Source: Sebastes aleutianus (taxonomy: Eukaryota; Chordata; Actinopteri; Perciformes; Sebastidae). From it: DNA of 64,000 bases. The position numbers and the translations under genes were made by a program. Shown here piece after piece: positions 35,571-49,681 of the stretch. The first letter of the stretch is position 1. Every line of letters begins with the position of its first letter. Below the pieces are notes generated by a model. That model saw only the letters and a list, made by a program, of their open reading frames with translations, did no database searches and was not told the DNA's origin. Location: positions 10,242,373 to 10,306,372 of the forward strand of contig CAKAKS010000062.1 in the NCBI GenBank assembly GCA_916700875.1, given 5' to 3'.

Positions 35571-38500
35571 TTCATGTGCCACTGAGCAACTTTCATAGGA
35601 GTGAGGGCCCCACCTCCAATGCTGTATCCAGTTCCTTTTTTACATACATGGTTTTCCCCACCTGGTCAAAAGGTCGTATCCGCACTCTCTCATGTTATTA
35701 ACAAGGAAGGTCTAAGATCATTTGAAGATCTAAATCAACTTCCTTCTGTTTCTATTTACAGCTGATGTCTATTATTTGGAATAAACATCTTCCTACACTG
35801 TACATCCACTTCTCAATCGTATGACTACTGAATCACAACATGGGGGCTTTGCATAAGAAATTACAAGAATCTATGTCAGTGCCCGTCAATGGATGTAACC
35901 AGTGGTGATTTTAGACTATTTTTAAGAAAATATAAAAAAACATAATGAATCCATTGGTGCAATGATGTCATGCTAGCTTGTCGGGACGGAGGCTAAATAA
36001 AGCTGCAAATTAAGGCTGAATTTTGGCAAGGGAAAGCTGGCATGGCCATTTTCAAAGGGGTCCCTTGACCTCTGACCTCTAGATATCTGAAGGAAAATTG
36101 ATTCTATAGGTACCCACGAGTCTTCCCTTTACAGACATGTCATGATTATGCTAATCCCATTCAGCTTTTTTGCAACCCCAAAATTGTGGCAAAAATTTAT
36201 GAGACATAACAGAGCATGGGAAAGGCCATCATATACTTCTATCATAATGTTCTAAGCCCTTAGAAACTTTCATAATTTATTTGAATCAATTAATTAATTC
36301 ATGTTTATTTCTGATTTATGACTAGCACAACTTGACACACAGTGCTGAGCTGCATCTCAAATTAATCTTCAGTTAGCTTTCAGATGATGACAACCACTTT
36401 TATGTGACATCTACTGCTGACCTGCTATCTCCCCCTAAAGACCCCCTGCCCTTACCCTGATATTCTTACCATAACCCTTACCGATCTCACTCCTCATGCC
36501 TAAGCCTAACCAACCCAACCACTGAAGGCATCGAGTACTAGCAAGATTGTCTGTCTGTTATCAGATATTGTTAGCACGATACCTCAAAAAGGTATAGACA
36601 GATTTTAACATGGGCCAGGGATGATGCTGAGGGAACATGGAGATGAGGGAACATAGAGCCTAATTTGGATGGGAAAAAATTCCTAGGTGCTGAGGGAACA
36701 TAGGCCTGACCCCCAGTGGTTCCAGACCAATCATAGCTTACCATCTTCTTTCCTCTGTTTTACAAAGGAGCTCTATTTCCCCTAAACCTTGTGACTTGGA
36801 GGAAAACAACAATTGTTCCCCCTTGCAGCACCAACTGCATCATTCTTCTTTTGCTTAGCCATATTTACAGTCATGCATGGAGGAGCCTCTGTGCTCCTAT
36901 TGGTCAACATTTGGAACATGAATGTGAAAGGATATTAAAAATAAAAAAGGATGAATTGACTATGAATAAAACTAACATGAACTTTTGATCACAGGACTAA
37001 GACTAAATCTAAAAATACCTAACAAAATTAACATTATTTGTGATTTTGGGTTACATAAATAAAATGCACTTGATTTAGTATGTGGCAGATCTTAGACATA
37101 TTTTGAGATTGGGTCAAGAGAAAATCTGGTCTTCTCATAATGCTCATTAATGACAGACGAGGCATAAACTCCATTGACTGATTTATTACAGAAAAAGAAA
37201 ATATCCCATTTTTTTCCATAAAGACAGATATTTCTGTTAGTAATTATGAATATCAATATACTGTAGCAATGACAAGAGTCTAATAAATCAAACAACAAAA
37301 ACAATTCCAATATTGGCAGTAGTAAAAAGTAACTGTAATAAGATCATTTAAAAAGAGATAATATAAGTAATAAGTATAAAAATTGTTGAATACTCCAAGA
37401 AATTCATAAAGATAAAGCATTGTTCATCAAATTATTGAAGAAAAAAAACATACAAAATAGTACGATGAAAATGTTTGTGTAAAAATGATTTTCAGATGAG
37501 TTGCACAACAAATAGCTAAATGGTTAACAATAATAAAAAAATCCATTCTTTCTTTTTTACATAATGTCAACTTCTCACAACTCTTTCCCTTTTCGTGTAA
37601 CCCAACAAGTCTCAAATACAAGTTTCATGCATCTTCATAATCAACACTTCATTAATTCAATGACAGGACATCCACCTTATAACTAATTCTTAATCTATTG
37701 AAAAATTCTTTCAAAACCCCTCAAAAGATAGTTTACAAAAAATACAATTACAGAGATATTTATATACAACTTTAATCAAAACTACAAAACTTGTGTTGCC
37801 TGTTATGATGCATTTTAATGAGATCTGTATTATAGAAAAATAAAAGTGAAAATTAAAATTACAACCAATTATGGCTGCCATTTCTTATTCTGAATGAATT
37901 AAACTATGTACACGTCTGTCAACATGCCTCAGCTTAACATCCTACATCTTTATTTGCTCTTTAAACTGTGAGAAGAACATTTCATGCATCTTGTATTAAA
38001 AATACACATCTTTGGATGAATGAAGAATATACTTCTCAGAACTCATTTTGCACCTTGATCAACTTTTTTTTTTAGAAAAGCAAACAACTTACAGTTTCAT
38101 GTCATGTCTGTTTGATGAGATTTTCACATAAAAGTAAAAACGTAAAAACAAAAGTCAAATCATATCTTACATTCCCGTTTTTAGAGGAATGAAAATGTCT
38201 CCATAATATCTGAAAACCTAGAAACTTCTTCATTCCTTCTTTTAAAAAATGTTCCTTTAAATATTCAAGTAAAACAAAATCATGCATCTTAATCATCTTG
38301 TAAAATAATAATGATAAAATATTTCTAATTAAACAAAAACCTATGATGAATTCTGATCGGTCTCATACTTTTTACAGTCATCGTTTAATGGCTAACAAAC
38401 ACGTCATTTGTAATTACACATGTTCTCCTTTGCTTTAGAACACACAGGAATGATTACTACTTAATGTTTTACTGCAACTCAATCTTTCTATACATAAAAT

Positions 38501-38681
38501 AATTAAAATAGTATTGATTAAATTATAAACAGGTACTGTTTCAGTCATTTTTGAAAGGATTCATCCTCATCATTGATATTGTTGCACTCCTTCAATCAAA
38601 TCAAAAATGATTTCTTTTGAACAGTTAAAGACACTTTGGGTTTCTGTTACTTTGAGTAGAGCTTGGTTGTTTCTGGTTCAC
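35571..38681. other. Rest of spacer S1 and 3' region of VLIG copy B
   Basis: Noncoding. A dispersed-repeat stretch lies at about 35970-36190. At 36765-36820 a short block repeats the sequence at 31275-31325 (GAGCTCTATTTCCCCTAAAC). From about 37000 to 38681 it should be the 3' flank or UTR of copy B; copy C shares this flank but lacks about 700 bp of it (37950-38637). Confidence 0.5.
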
Positions 38682-41600
38682 TCACAGGTTGTACATTTCA
38701 TTCAGACTATCAATAGCTTCTTGTTTACTGTGGTCTCTCCACTCACTGGGAATTTCTCCTCTGCCCTGGAATTTTAATTTATAATGGTCTTCCAGTTGCT
38801 TTTGAAATCGACATACAAACCATTTCCAGTATGTCAGCTTTGATGCATCAGGAGTAATCTCCCATGTAGCATACTTCTCTCCAGCAGTTTGATACAGTTT
38901 ATAAGGAATGCTCTTATCAGAATCACGATGGTGGAAACATCTATCACTTGCAACTAATGTTGTACAGAAATCAATGACCAGTTCCACTGTGCCTCTAGTG
39001 TGCCATCCCTTGATCCCAGCAGGGCGATGAAATGGGACATTGTGTTTGTCAGGACTGTGATCTTCCAGTGTGTTGATACAAACAGCTGCACAGAATGGAC
39101 ATGTTACCCAGCAGCAGTTACACAGCTGATCAATGAGGATTTGATCAGGCTTCATCCTGAATTCCTTCATCTTATCCAATGAGAGGCTGCTCATCTTCTT
39201 TATGACGGATTCAAGACCTTTCTCTATCTCTTCTTTAAGAAAGTCAAAACTGTTTATGTCACTGAAGTTTTCATAACAGATGGTGTCGAATATTAGCTTA
39301 TCTTTTAGCAAACTGGAAAATTCCTCCATCCACATGTCCAGGTCTCCTCTCTGGGTTTTGACTTTCTCTGTTGCAGTAAATAAAGCTTGACTCACAAGAT
39401 TTTTGATGTCTTCAACATTTTTCTTGAGTATGTTCTGGACTTTATTTTTGTTGTCTGTGAAGATGTATTTCTGTACTTCCTCCTTTATAAAAGTCTCAAC
39501 TTGTCTCCTTGGGTGTTGGATGTAGGCGATAAAACCATCAAAGTCCTCTTTCTCTGCGAGCGACTTCAACACGTGTTTCTCCAAGTTCAGCCTGTTCCCA
39601 CTGAATGCTGGGAAACTGCACCTCATCTCTCCAGCGAGATCAATGGCAGTCTTGTTACAGACGGCCTCAACAGAGAAACTCAGTTTCCTCTGCAGAAGCT
39701 TCTGAAAATGTTGTAATACTGCATTTTCTTGCTTTCTACATAAGCGAGTGCATCGTTGTTCTCTTTGAATTTCTTGTGGGACTCTGAAAGCCATCTTCCT
39801 GCTCTGTGAAACACATACAGTATGAGATCAACTGTAAACTCCTTCTTCAGAGCATATTTCCTCTTTGATTCAAATTCAGTCACCTTTTCTTTCACATGGT
39901 TGGCCACTTCCTGCAAGAAAGTTGATTTGTAGCCTCTTGTAGCTACAGGTTTGCTCTTGATTGCATCAAGGGACTGTTTTTCAACATCATCAATGAAGGA
40001 TCTGATCAGTTGCTGTTCTTCATACTGAAAATACCCCTTAAAGGTATATGCTGCTTTTGTCCAGGTTTCTGAAACACGGTCAAGGAAACCTTTTTCTGTG
40101 TTACTCAGATCTTGGTGCTTGCTGAGAGATACATAATGAACGTAATCTCCAACCTCTGATATTTTTTTGAATCTGCCACTGCTTTCACATTCAGCTATTA
40201 GAGACCATTCAAACCCGAGCTCCCGAAGGATTGTTGACTGATCTTGTTCATAGTTGATGTCCTCAATAGGTTTTATACCTGCAGTTAGTTCACGAACCAA
40301 GCCACTCCAAACAGAGTTGAAGTGCTTTTTAAGTTCCTCTTCATCTTTTGCCTTGTCCTTTAACTGATGAGCGAGCTCTTTGCTCTTTTGTAGCAGCTTG
40401 TTCTCAAACTCTGTCTTCTTATCATCTAGCTTTTTACAAGCATTCTTCTGCTGGATGACTTCATCCAGTCTTCTTTTAACTGCTCTCACTTGCTCATCAT
40501 GAAACTCCTTGATTTTGCTTTCGAATCGTCCTCGCCACTGAACCAACATTTCTTTGTCTCTGTCATCATCAAAGTATGTTGTCATTGCTTTTGTGATTTC
40601 TCCATAGGTTTTGTTCATTTCTTTATGAAGATAATTGAGCTCGACTTTGTCAAGTTTTCCATTTTCAATTTGGGTATGAAGCCCATTCTCAATGGTCAAC
40701 ATGTTGCTCCTCAGGTCCCAGGTCCAGTTCCCATACTGGATCTCAAGTTTTCTGTATACTGCAATTTCAAGTGTGTTTTTGAAACTGAAAACAAAGTGTT
40801 CGTTCATCAGGGCTTTCCACAGGTCCTGGATTTTGCTTTTGAACTGTGAGAGAGTAATCCCAGCAGACTGTGAAGCTTTAGAGAGGATGATGGTCTTCAG
40901 CTCTTGGACGCTCTCACTATAACCTGGATTTGGAGGAGCCATAGGTGGACTTCCCTCCCATAGCTGGGCAAAGTATTTCACATCTTTCTGCACATCAAAT
41001 GCAATGACGTCACTGAAGCACTCAGCATCACAAACCTCCTCTTTGGCTGCTAGTGAGGCCATCTTGTCCAGTTTTTCTTGTAGCCGTCTCTTTCCATCCA
41101 TGTTTTTCTCTGCAGCTGCAATATCTGTAACATTCTGGTGAACGAACACACAACTTGGAGAAAGTTTAATTTTCTTCATCCTCATGAAAGCCTGAACAAC
41201 AATCTGCAGAACATCTTGCATCTCAGCTGGATTCTCTCCAAAGATGTTGATCAGTGTCATGTTTCCCAGACCAACAACAAATGTTGCCAGTTCATTGTCG
41301 TGGTGAAGAGTGGCGTTACCTTCCAACTCAAGAGCACGCAGTCCTTCCGTGTCCACCACTAGGATGTAGTCAAACTGAAAGTCTTTCTTGATCTCCTCTG
41401 ACACTTTGACCAGCTGCATGAAGGCCCCCTTGGTGCACCTGCCAGCACTCACTGCAAACTGTAACCCAAACATGGCATTCAGCATTGTTGATTTTCCACT
41501 GCTCTGTACGCCCAAAACTGACAAAACAAAAACTCTCTTGTCGCCCAGTTTCTTGATGACTTCATCTAAAAGACTAGAGATCCATGTTAAAGGTACGTGA

Positions 41601-44600
41601 CCTGCATCACCATCCATCAGCTCCATTGGGTGTCCTGATATCATCAGCTCTGCAGCCAGCTCCGGGTATTTAGACCAGTCAGTCTGTACCATCTTTGTTT
41701 GTTTCTGCAGAGATGCATGGGCTTCATAGATCTGTCCCATTTCTCTAAAGATGTGCTCCAAGCCAAAAGTTGCTGACTGTAGTTTTGTTGATATTTCATC
41801 AAGCTCAGTTTGCTTTGTCTTTAACAGATCAGATTTGTCATGCTTCTTCTTCAAAGCCAAGACTTCAGTCCACTTTTCATCATAGTTTTGGAGAATTGAA
41901 GAGAGATCGTCTGTGGAGAGGGCATCTATTAAGATCTGAGTCCATTTCAAGAAATAGACTTTGTCTGTTGATGGCAAAGATGAGAGGCTTTCAATGAACA
42001 ACTTCATCGGTTTACTGCAGGAAGCAGTGTGTTGTTTTTGTCGTATTTGGTTTAATTTCTGTTGCTTTTCACATTTCTCCTTCTCAATGTTTCCTTTCAG
42101 GTGATACAGTTCTTTGTTTATTTTGCACCACTCATGCCACAGTTGGCCTTGACAAGGGAGAAATGTATCTTTGATTTTTGAAACATCCATCCCCTGAAGC
42201 AAGTTCACTACTTTCATAGCAGCAGATTTTCCTTTTTGACAGGCTTCATCATCTTCATCCACTCTGATTCCAGAGACCTCAGCCATTGTTTCAAGCTGGA
42301 AGGATGCATGTGGTCCAGACAAAATGTTTCCAATGATTTTTTTCAGTTCTTTCGAAACATCTGACTGGCTTCTGTCCTTTAGACCCACTTTGTATTTTCC
42401 CTTTTTTTTCTCAACGGCACCACAATCATTATCAGCAATGAGAATAATGAGAGGCTTTGGAGACTTGAGAAGGGCTGAGATAACTGCAGTACTTTGTTTA
42501 CCTCTTTCCAGAGTTGGTACAAGAACAACATTGACTGAAGATCTGTCAGTCAGTATGTTACGCTGTTTTTCAATCGACAGAGCATCACCATGAAGATTAC
42601 AGAAGGCAATGCAGTCAGTGAAGGCATCAGTGGGTTTTCCAGCAGGGCAGTACCAGGCAATCTCTGCCACACCATCCATCAGATGTCGAGACTTGGTGCT
42701 ACCTGGGCAGTTTCTGTGGAAGAAGGTGTTGTGACGGTCGTTGATCAAAGAGTTCATCAGCTGAGATTTAGACAGAGATAGTGAACCCAGGCGGAGAAAT
42801 GACACCATGGGTGTCTCAGCTTTGCAGATGGGCATACTCTTCATGGTGACAATGTTTGAATTGTCTTTGATTTCAGTTATCTTCCATGTTTTTCTTATTT
42901 GTCTGAATGTCCACAGAGGACAGCCAATATCCATTGTGACTGGGTCAGGAACAAGCAAAGGTAAGGCGTACTGACATTGTGATAGCTTTGTAATCATGTT
43001 CTGCTTAAAGAAGCTGTCTGAGCAGTGAAATACTGCCATTTGAACATCCATTGGATGCACATGAGTCTTGAGTTTTGATTGGTCAAAGTCTACACTGGTG
43101 CTGTAAAAATCATCCAAGTCATCGTCATCTGTGTCAACAGTGTCAAACACTGGAACAGGATTTGAATGGCTCACCTCAGGACTGTCTTGTTTCACAGAAA
43201 CATATCTGGCTCTGTAGTCTAACATCATCAACCTCTGAAGAAAAGTAAGAGCGAGATCTTTCTCAGATGTGTCATGGTCCTGTTTCACAGGTGGACCTAC
43301 TTTAAGAAAATCTGCTGGTGACAACTTCTGTTGATGTTTGTCTTGAAGGTGAAGTCTGCCAAACAGTGTTTCAGCTTCTCTTTGATATTGTTTCTTCCTG
43401 TTGATCTCTTCAGAAATCTCCACTGACTGCTGTAAATAAGTAAATAAACATGTACTGTATGTAGAAAATGATAATGTCACACAATGGGATATAAAGTAAA
43501 TAGTCTTTGAATTTAATGTGAATTAAATTTGGAGTTTCTTACCTTATCCATGTTCCCACTCGTATCCATATCTAAGGTACCTGAAGGACAGCAATGAACC
43601 AGAGGGACTGATCAACCAATATGTTTTTCTAATGTTCATTGCAAGCTATTTTGAATGTTAAAAGCTATAATTAGCTCTATTTTTGACAGTTTGGGGTTAT
43701 CTTACATTAAAATATTCCTTAAAATGTTACCTTTCTTCTTGGTTGCAGATGATACAGACTTGATTTCAGACTTTCCCCCTGTGCTGTCATCAGTCTTCTA
43801 TGAGTCCTGCTAAGAAAACATGAGATTTTATATAACCTTTACAGTAGTTCACCTGGTTAGAGCATTTGAGATAAAGAATGTTTTCAGTAATAATTGAAAA
43901 CAGCAACAAGATAAATGTACCATCACTCAGTAACACACAGTGGTGCACCAATTCAATAAAGGAATACAAAAATATAAAAGCAAGGTAAAATAATGTGCTC
44001 ATTTCCAAATTTCAAATAAATATGGGTAGTTTTAGAAAACGCATGCTGTTCTATAACCATGAGCCCTATTGAGCTTACCTTGATTTCAGCTGCATCCACC
44101 TCCATATCTTCTACTGCAGCTTAATGCAAGAAAAAAGCAGATTGCACAAGATCAAGGTTTAGAAATAACACTATTAGTTAACCATCTTACTTTCATTATA
44201 TTTGCAATTTTTCAGTGTTAAATTCAATTTATTTCTGCAAATGATTTTATCAGGGTTGCATTGACATAATAGCACCCTCTTCAAGTTTTACTACAAAAAA
44301 AATATTAAAATAATCTAGGATCTTTTTTTTGTCTTTTTGCATGTTTGGTTGTATTACTTTGTAAAGACATTTTTGGTCAGTTGTGTAACTTATGTGATGT
44401 GATTTTGGTTGTACTGTGATATTAGAGACTTGACAGTTGCAGGATGATGCCTATAAATTGTACAGGGTCCTCATAACCTAATACATTTATCTGACACGAT
44501 TGGTAAGATAAAGACACCCCAAACCATTTAGGTAAAGTTAAAAAAGATTACTTGGTTTTCATAATAGATTATGTCTCATTCAATCTTTCACATCCTGTAA

Positions 44601-44929
44601 GCAAACCTTGGAACCACCCTGTTCAGCAACATTGATCACTAAATAGGTATTTAAAAAAAAAGAGTTGTTTCCCCAGAAATTAATGATTAATTTGTATTTA
44701 TTCAACTGGAGAATCAAGATTTGTGCATTAAAACCTATTAACCTAAAGCTATTGTATTTTATGTTTCAGAACAATTATTACTACTATACTCTCATGCTCA
44801 AATATCTGCTTGCTTTAAAAGATTCAAAATCAAAGCTTTGATGTATTTCTAATTTAAGTTCTGTCCACATTATCTTTATGAAGCAGTATAGGTGCATATG
44901 GAGGACAGAACCTGCCAAAATCAAAAGTA

Positions 44930-47125
44930 AATAAATGACTCGATAAATAAATAAATATGACATTAAATGTACTAAAAAATAAATAAATGTAGATATTCAT
45001 TAATTGATAAAATGTGACATAATTAATATTTTTTTTATAATTTGCTTCTTTATCGATTTAACTGTGTATTAATTCTCCTATCTACTATTGTATTTCATTT
45101 TCCCTATTATTTATTTATTTTTCCATTTATCCTTTTACTTTAAATTGAATTATTCATTATTAAATTGTATGTATTGATTTATGTATTTATTTATTTAGTT
45201 CTGCATGATTTTCCCTTTGCATTTTGCCCCTATATTTATTCCTCCAAACTTATATATTTCTGTATTCTTTTCTTTATACATTTCTTTATTTTGCATATCC
45301 TACTTCATTATGCAAATGAGGGGGCTGTCATTCAACGTGTGTCATGGGGTCAGAGTGCATGGATCAATTATATGCTAGCTATCGTTTGATTTGCACACCT
45401 GTAGCGGTCGGAGCAGCAGCAGGAATGAAGACTGGAATTGGAGCAGACAGCGTTAGTTAGTTAGCTAGCACATAGAGTGTTACAGGAATGAGTCCTAAAA
45501 CCCGGAAATGAGTTCGCATTTTAGCACTTCTGGTTCCCTCGTCTGGAAGTCAGGTGTTTTTTTAATGGGTTTTTCATTAGATGCCTGAAATAAGTTGTTT
45601 TTTTTACATTTTGTTCTACAACATTAAATACATCAACAAATACCCCGGTCGTGGATTTTGAAGCCTTTATGTGTCTTAGAAAAGGCGGTTGCTAACAACA
45701 GTGGCTAAATGAGACTACTAAACATTTTCACGACAACTCATACGCCTTTACAGCCTCGTTTTGTAAACTCATGGTCATGAAGCCATGCTGTAGTTCATTT
45801 ATAGCCTAACGTTAGCTTTTTACTTCTACCGATTGCATTCACTCTTCAAAAATCATAAAAGTGGTGTTAATTTGTGGAGATTATTTTACGGAACAAAACG
45901 TGTAAGTATTATAAATGTGTGTTTGCTGCAGAGCTTATTTTCTGCAATAATCCAAAACCCAATGGAAAAATCCCATTGGCTTTTTGTCAAGGGAACCCAA
46001 GGCGATGCTAACTTCCTGGTTGGCGAACAAAAATACGTCACCTCTGGAGCACTCTATATTTATCTCAATTTATGCTCTGACATCTCANNNNNNNNNNNNN
46101 NNNNNNNNNNNNNNNNNNNNNNNNNNNNNNNNNNNNNNNNNNNNNNNNNNNNNNNNNNNNNNNNNNNNNNNNNNNNNNNNNNNNNNNNNNNNNNNNNNNN
46201 NNNNNNNNNNNNNNNNNNNNNNNNNNNNNNNNNNNNNNNNNNNNNNNNNNNNNNNNNNNNNNNNNNNNNNNNNNNNNNNNNNNNNNNNNNNNNNNNNNNN
46301 NNNNNNNNNNNNNNNNNNNNNNNNNNNNNNNNNNNNNNNNNNNNNNNNNNNNNNNNNNNNNNNNNNNNNNNNNNNNNNNNNNNNNNNNNNNNNNNNNNNN
46401 NNNNNNNNNNNNNNNNNNNNNNNNNNNNNNNNNNNNNNNNNNNNNNNNNNNNNNNNNNNNNNNNNNNNNNNNNNNNNNNNNNNNNNNNNNNNNNNNNNNN
46501 NNNNNNNNNNNNNNNNNNNNNNNNNNNNNNNNNNNNNNNNNNNNNNNNNNNNNNNNNNNNNNNNNNNNNNNNNNNNNNNNNNNNNNNGGAACCCAAGGCG
46601 ATGCTAACTTATCCTGGTTGGCCAACAAAAATACGTCATCACTGCAGCACTCTATAGTCAATTTATGCTCTGTGATCTCGATCAACCAATAGGTGAAAAG
46701 TTGACCCCATGACCCATGTTGAATTACAGCCTTCTAATTTGCATAATAAAAAAGAAATGCATGAAGAAATGTAGAAAGAAAAGAATACATAAATAAATAA
46801 GTCAGGGGAAATAAATAGGGTGGAAATGCAAAGGGAAAATAATCCACAAATAAATAAATAAATACAATTTAATAATTAGTAAATACATTGAAAAGTAAAG
46901 TTAAGATAAAAATAAATAAAAAATGAATACATTTAAAAGATAAAAATAAATAAATAAATAAAAGGGAAAATTTAGAGTAGAGTAGTAGAGTAGATAGGGG
47001 GATTAATACAAAGGTAAATAAATAAAGAAGCAAATTATAACAGAAATATCAATTTATGTCACATTTTATCAATTAATTAATGCCTACATTTATTTTTTAT
47101 TATTATTTAAATATCCGGTCATTTA
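44930..47125. mobile_element. Foldback element in VLIG copy B intron (contains assembly gap)
   Basis: Equivalent of 25790-27335: AT-rich left arm about 44930-45355, right arm about 46695-47125, with a central part interrupted by Ns. It is at the same intron position as in copy A, so it was present before the gene duplicated. Confidence 0.65.
46088..46587. other. Assembly gap of exactly 500 N
   Basis: A run of 500 N, a common placeholder length. The roughly 85-90 bases before it (from GGAACCCAAGGCGATGC at about 45993) are repeated after it (from 46588), suggesting the two sides overlap. Open frames drawn through the gap have no meaning. Confidence 0.98.
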
Positions 47126-48124
47126 TTAAATCTAGATTTTGTCAGGTTCCTCCATAGGTGTAATCTGTGAATGCACATTCAAGATTAAAACCTCACTTGT
47201 TTGATTTTGCTGAAACACTGAGGTATTGATCCTTTCTTCTTTGGGGGATCTGTGGTCCAGGTGTTCTTTCTTCCCTCTATTTTCACCACACATCACTCCA
47301 CTGTAGCAGTGGTGACCATTTTCAGAGACCATGACGTCTATTTTTTCCAGCAGAGCTATTATCTCTCTTTCATCCATCATACTTTTTGTACATGTGTGAT
47401 ATCTTTTTTCAACAAAACTGCTGTTGGCGTTCAGGTCTGTCAATGCACCTTCACATTTTTCATCTGACTCATGAGTCACAACTGTCATTACATAAGCAAG
47501 TGATCCTTTCCCAAAAGCTTTTTCTAACCACTGCACTCCTGAACTGTAATGGCTGCTATGTAGACCATGCGGTACCAGTAAGAGAAAGGCATGGATTTCC
47601 TGATTCAATGGGAATTTGTCAATATTTTGTAGACCAAGCATGTTAATGACAGAGATGTGCCGACCACACAAATCATACAGTTTGGTTGAAAACTGTTCCA
47701 CATTTGTTTGCTCGTCATGGTCAATTAAGATGTTTTTTGATCCAATCTCAATAGAATTTGCGTCACCAATTAACACAAGTGTGAGTTCAGGTATCACTGA
47801 AACAAAATAAACAGAGAACAACATCACTATGTAACACTGCAGTAATCAATGAAGCAGCATTGTCAAAGTTATACGGAGTTCACACAAACTCAATGACAAA
47901 ATAAAAGTATATAATTAATTCTCACATTCACATGATGAGTTTGATATGTTTTAATACTTCCTCAGTGTTTGAAACTCAACTGAAACATAATCTATAAAAT
48001 TAATGTTACTGTACATCAATTCTTGTTTCAAATATTACCTGTCTCATTGGCTGCAGATGGTACAGACTTGGTTACAGACAGTCCTCCTCCTGCTGCTGTG
48101 TTGTCATCGTTGTCTTCATCCATT

Positions 48125-48139
48125 TTATCTGCTCTTCAT
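48125..48139 (-). promoter_or_regulatory. Four-codon upstream ORF in VLIG copy B leader
   Basis: The same ATG AAG AGC AGA TAA as in copy A, ending one nucleotide before the main ATG at 48123. It is unchanged even though the gene body has lesions. Confidence 0.45.
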
Positions 48140-49549
48140 CTTTACAGAGTCGTGCTGTAGGCCTATGACGAAACCATTGAGACAAATACAACATAAACTA
48201 TTACTGCAAAGGCACATTACCATTCACGCTGATTGAGCTAATTATTTGAGAGGATAAATAAAAGCACTAAATCTTGCACATAAAACATTTTGTGGAACAT
48301 CCTGATGATTTTGCTGCTGGTGGAATGTTGCAGATATTGCAATTTTTTCCTGCATTAATTTCTTTATATTTTGTCATAAATATAATTACATGATGAGCGA
48401 ACATGACAAGTATTTTTTTGAAAATGACTAATGGAGGGAAATATGATAGTAGTATCTTTACCAAGTAACATTGAAACACCCCATTCACCATAAATTGTGG
48501 AAATATCTTTACTTCGGTAAAAACACAAAATTCAGGCGCCAGGTGACAATTCAAAATATAATGTAATATAATGCAGTCAGGCTCTCAGGCATTCTGTATT
48601 ACTTTCAAATATTTATTCTCCTGTACAGAAGATCAACTTGAGTCAACACACACACATAGGTATGATTTACACTTCCATCCTCTTTTATGTCTTCTTTGGG
48701 GGGAAGTAACCTCTTTAAATGTAGCCTACATGTGGCACCTATTCACGTCAATGATAAATTAATTTTAATTAATTAATTTTAATTAATTTATAAACCCCTG
48801 GACTTTAACAGTTCATATATGTGTTTAAGCAATATTTCTGCTCATGTTCAAAAACGTTCTGCACATTCAAATTATATCCCACATATCTGTGTTCTTTGAG
48901 ATTTCGAGAATAAAGTCAGAATATTTTGAGAAAAATGTTGTAAAAATGAGGATAAAGTCATGAATTACAAGAAAAAAAAGTCATAATTTTAGAAATAAAG
49001 TTAATTTAACTAAAGCTCAGTCATGATGACGTGAAAGGCCGCCAGAATCTAACAGAGCAAAGGTGTGTGTATAAGGGAGGGGGAAGCAGAGACAGCGACA
49101 CAGAGCTGCAGGTCAGAGGAAAGACGTCACACTGCAGTCCAAACTTTGTACAAGTCAATGTAACTGTAATACTCTATGGAAATGATAAAATATGCACGTA
49201 TGACTTATAGCAACCTTTTCTATTATTCTTGAAATATCACAACTTTTTTTTCTCGTAATATTATGACTTAATTGTGTGTGTGTATATATATATACATACA
49301 TACACATGTACATACATACTTATATTATATATATGTATGTATATAATATATACAGTATATTATATATATATTTTTATATATAATATATATATATACAGTA
49401 TACACATATATTTATATATATTATATATGTATGTATATGTGTGTATGTATGTATATATATACACACACATATTATGTCATAATATTATATATATTATATA
49501 TATATATACAGTAAAATGTATGAATAATATATATACACACACACACACA

Positions 49550-49590
<41 letters not shown>

Positions 49591-49681
49591 GTCTAAGTGT
49601 AGTGGTTTTCATATTGTGAGGACATGTTGCCCGGTCCCCACTGGCTACTTCAAAGAAGTAGTTTGATGGTTAAAACTTGTT

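Larger units (their letters stand above)
38682..48123 (-). pseudogene. VLIG/GVIN copy B, disrupted by a nonsense codon and a 43-bp deletion
   Basis: Same exon layout as copy A: 48123-48039, 47796-47197, 44113-44079, 43809-43731, 43580-43543, 43429-38682, with the same exon lengths except the last, which is 43 nt shorter. Two lesions are visible. In the 79-nt exon, the codon at 43800-43798 is TAG where copy A has CAG. In the big exon a net 43-bp loss at about 39680-39685 shifts the frame. The upstream frame stops at 39680 (after FCRGN), and the downstream frame stays open to the normal stop at 38682. The GTPase part (GVQSSGKST, DTEG) is intact; the Cys/His C terminus is cut off from it. A start within the 38-nt exon (MDTSGNMDK) could bypass the nonsense codon, giving a C-terminally truncated protein, so silent pseudogene status is not proven. 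Confidence 0.8.

Noticed and set aside
45833..46685. Several open frames of 178-274 codons across 46088-46587
   Set aside because: They consist mostly of undetermined bases in the assembly gap.
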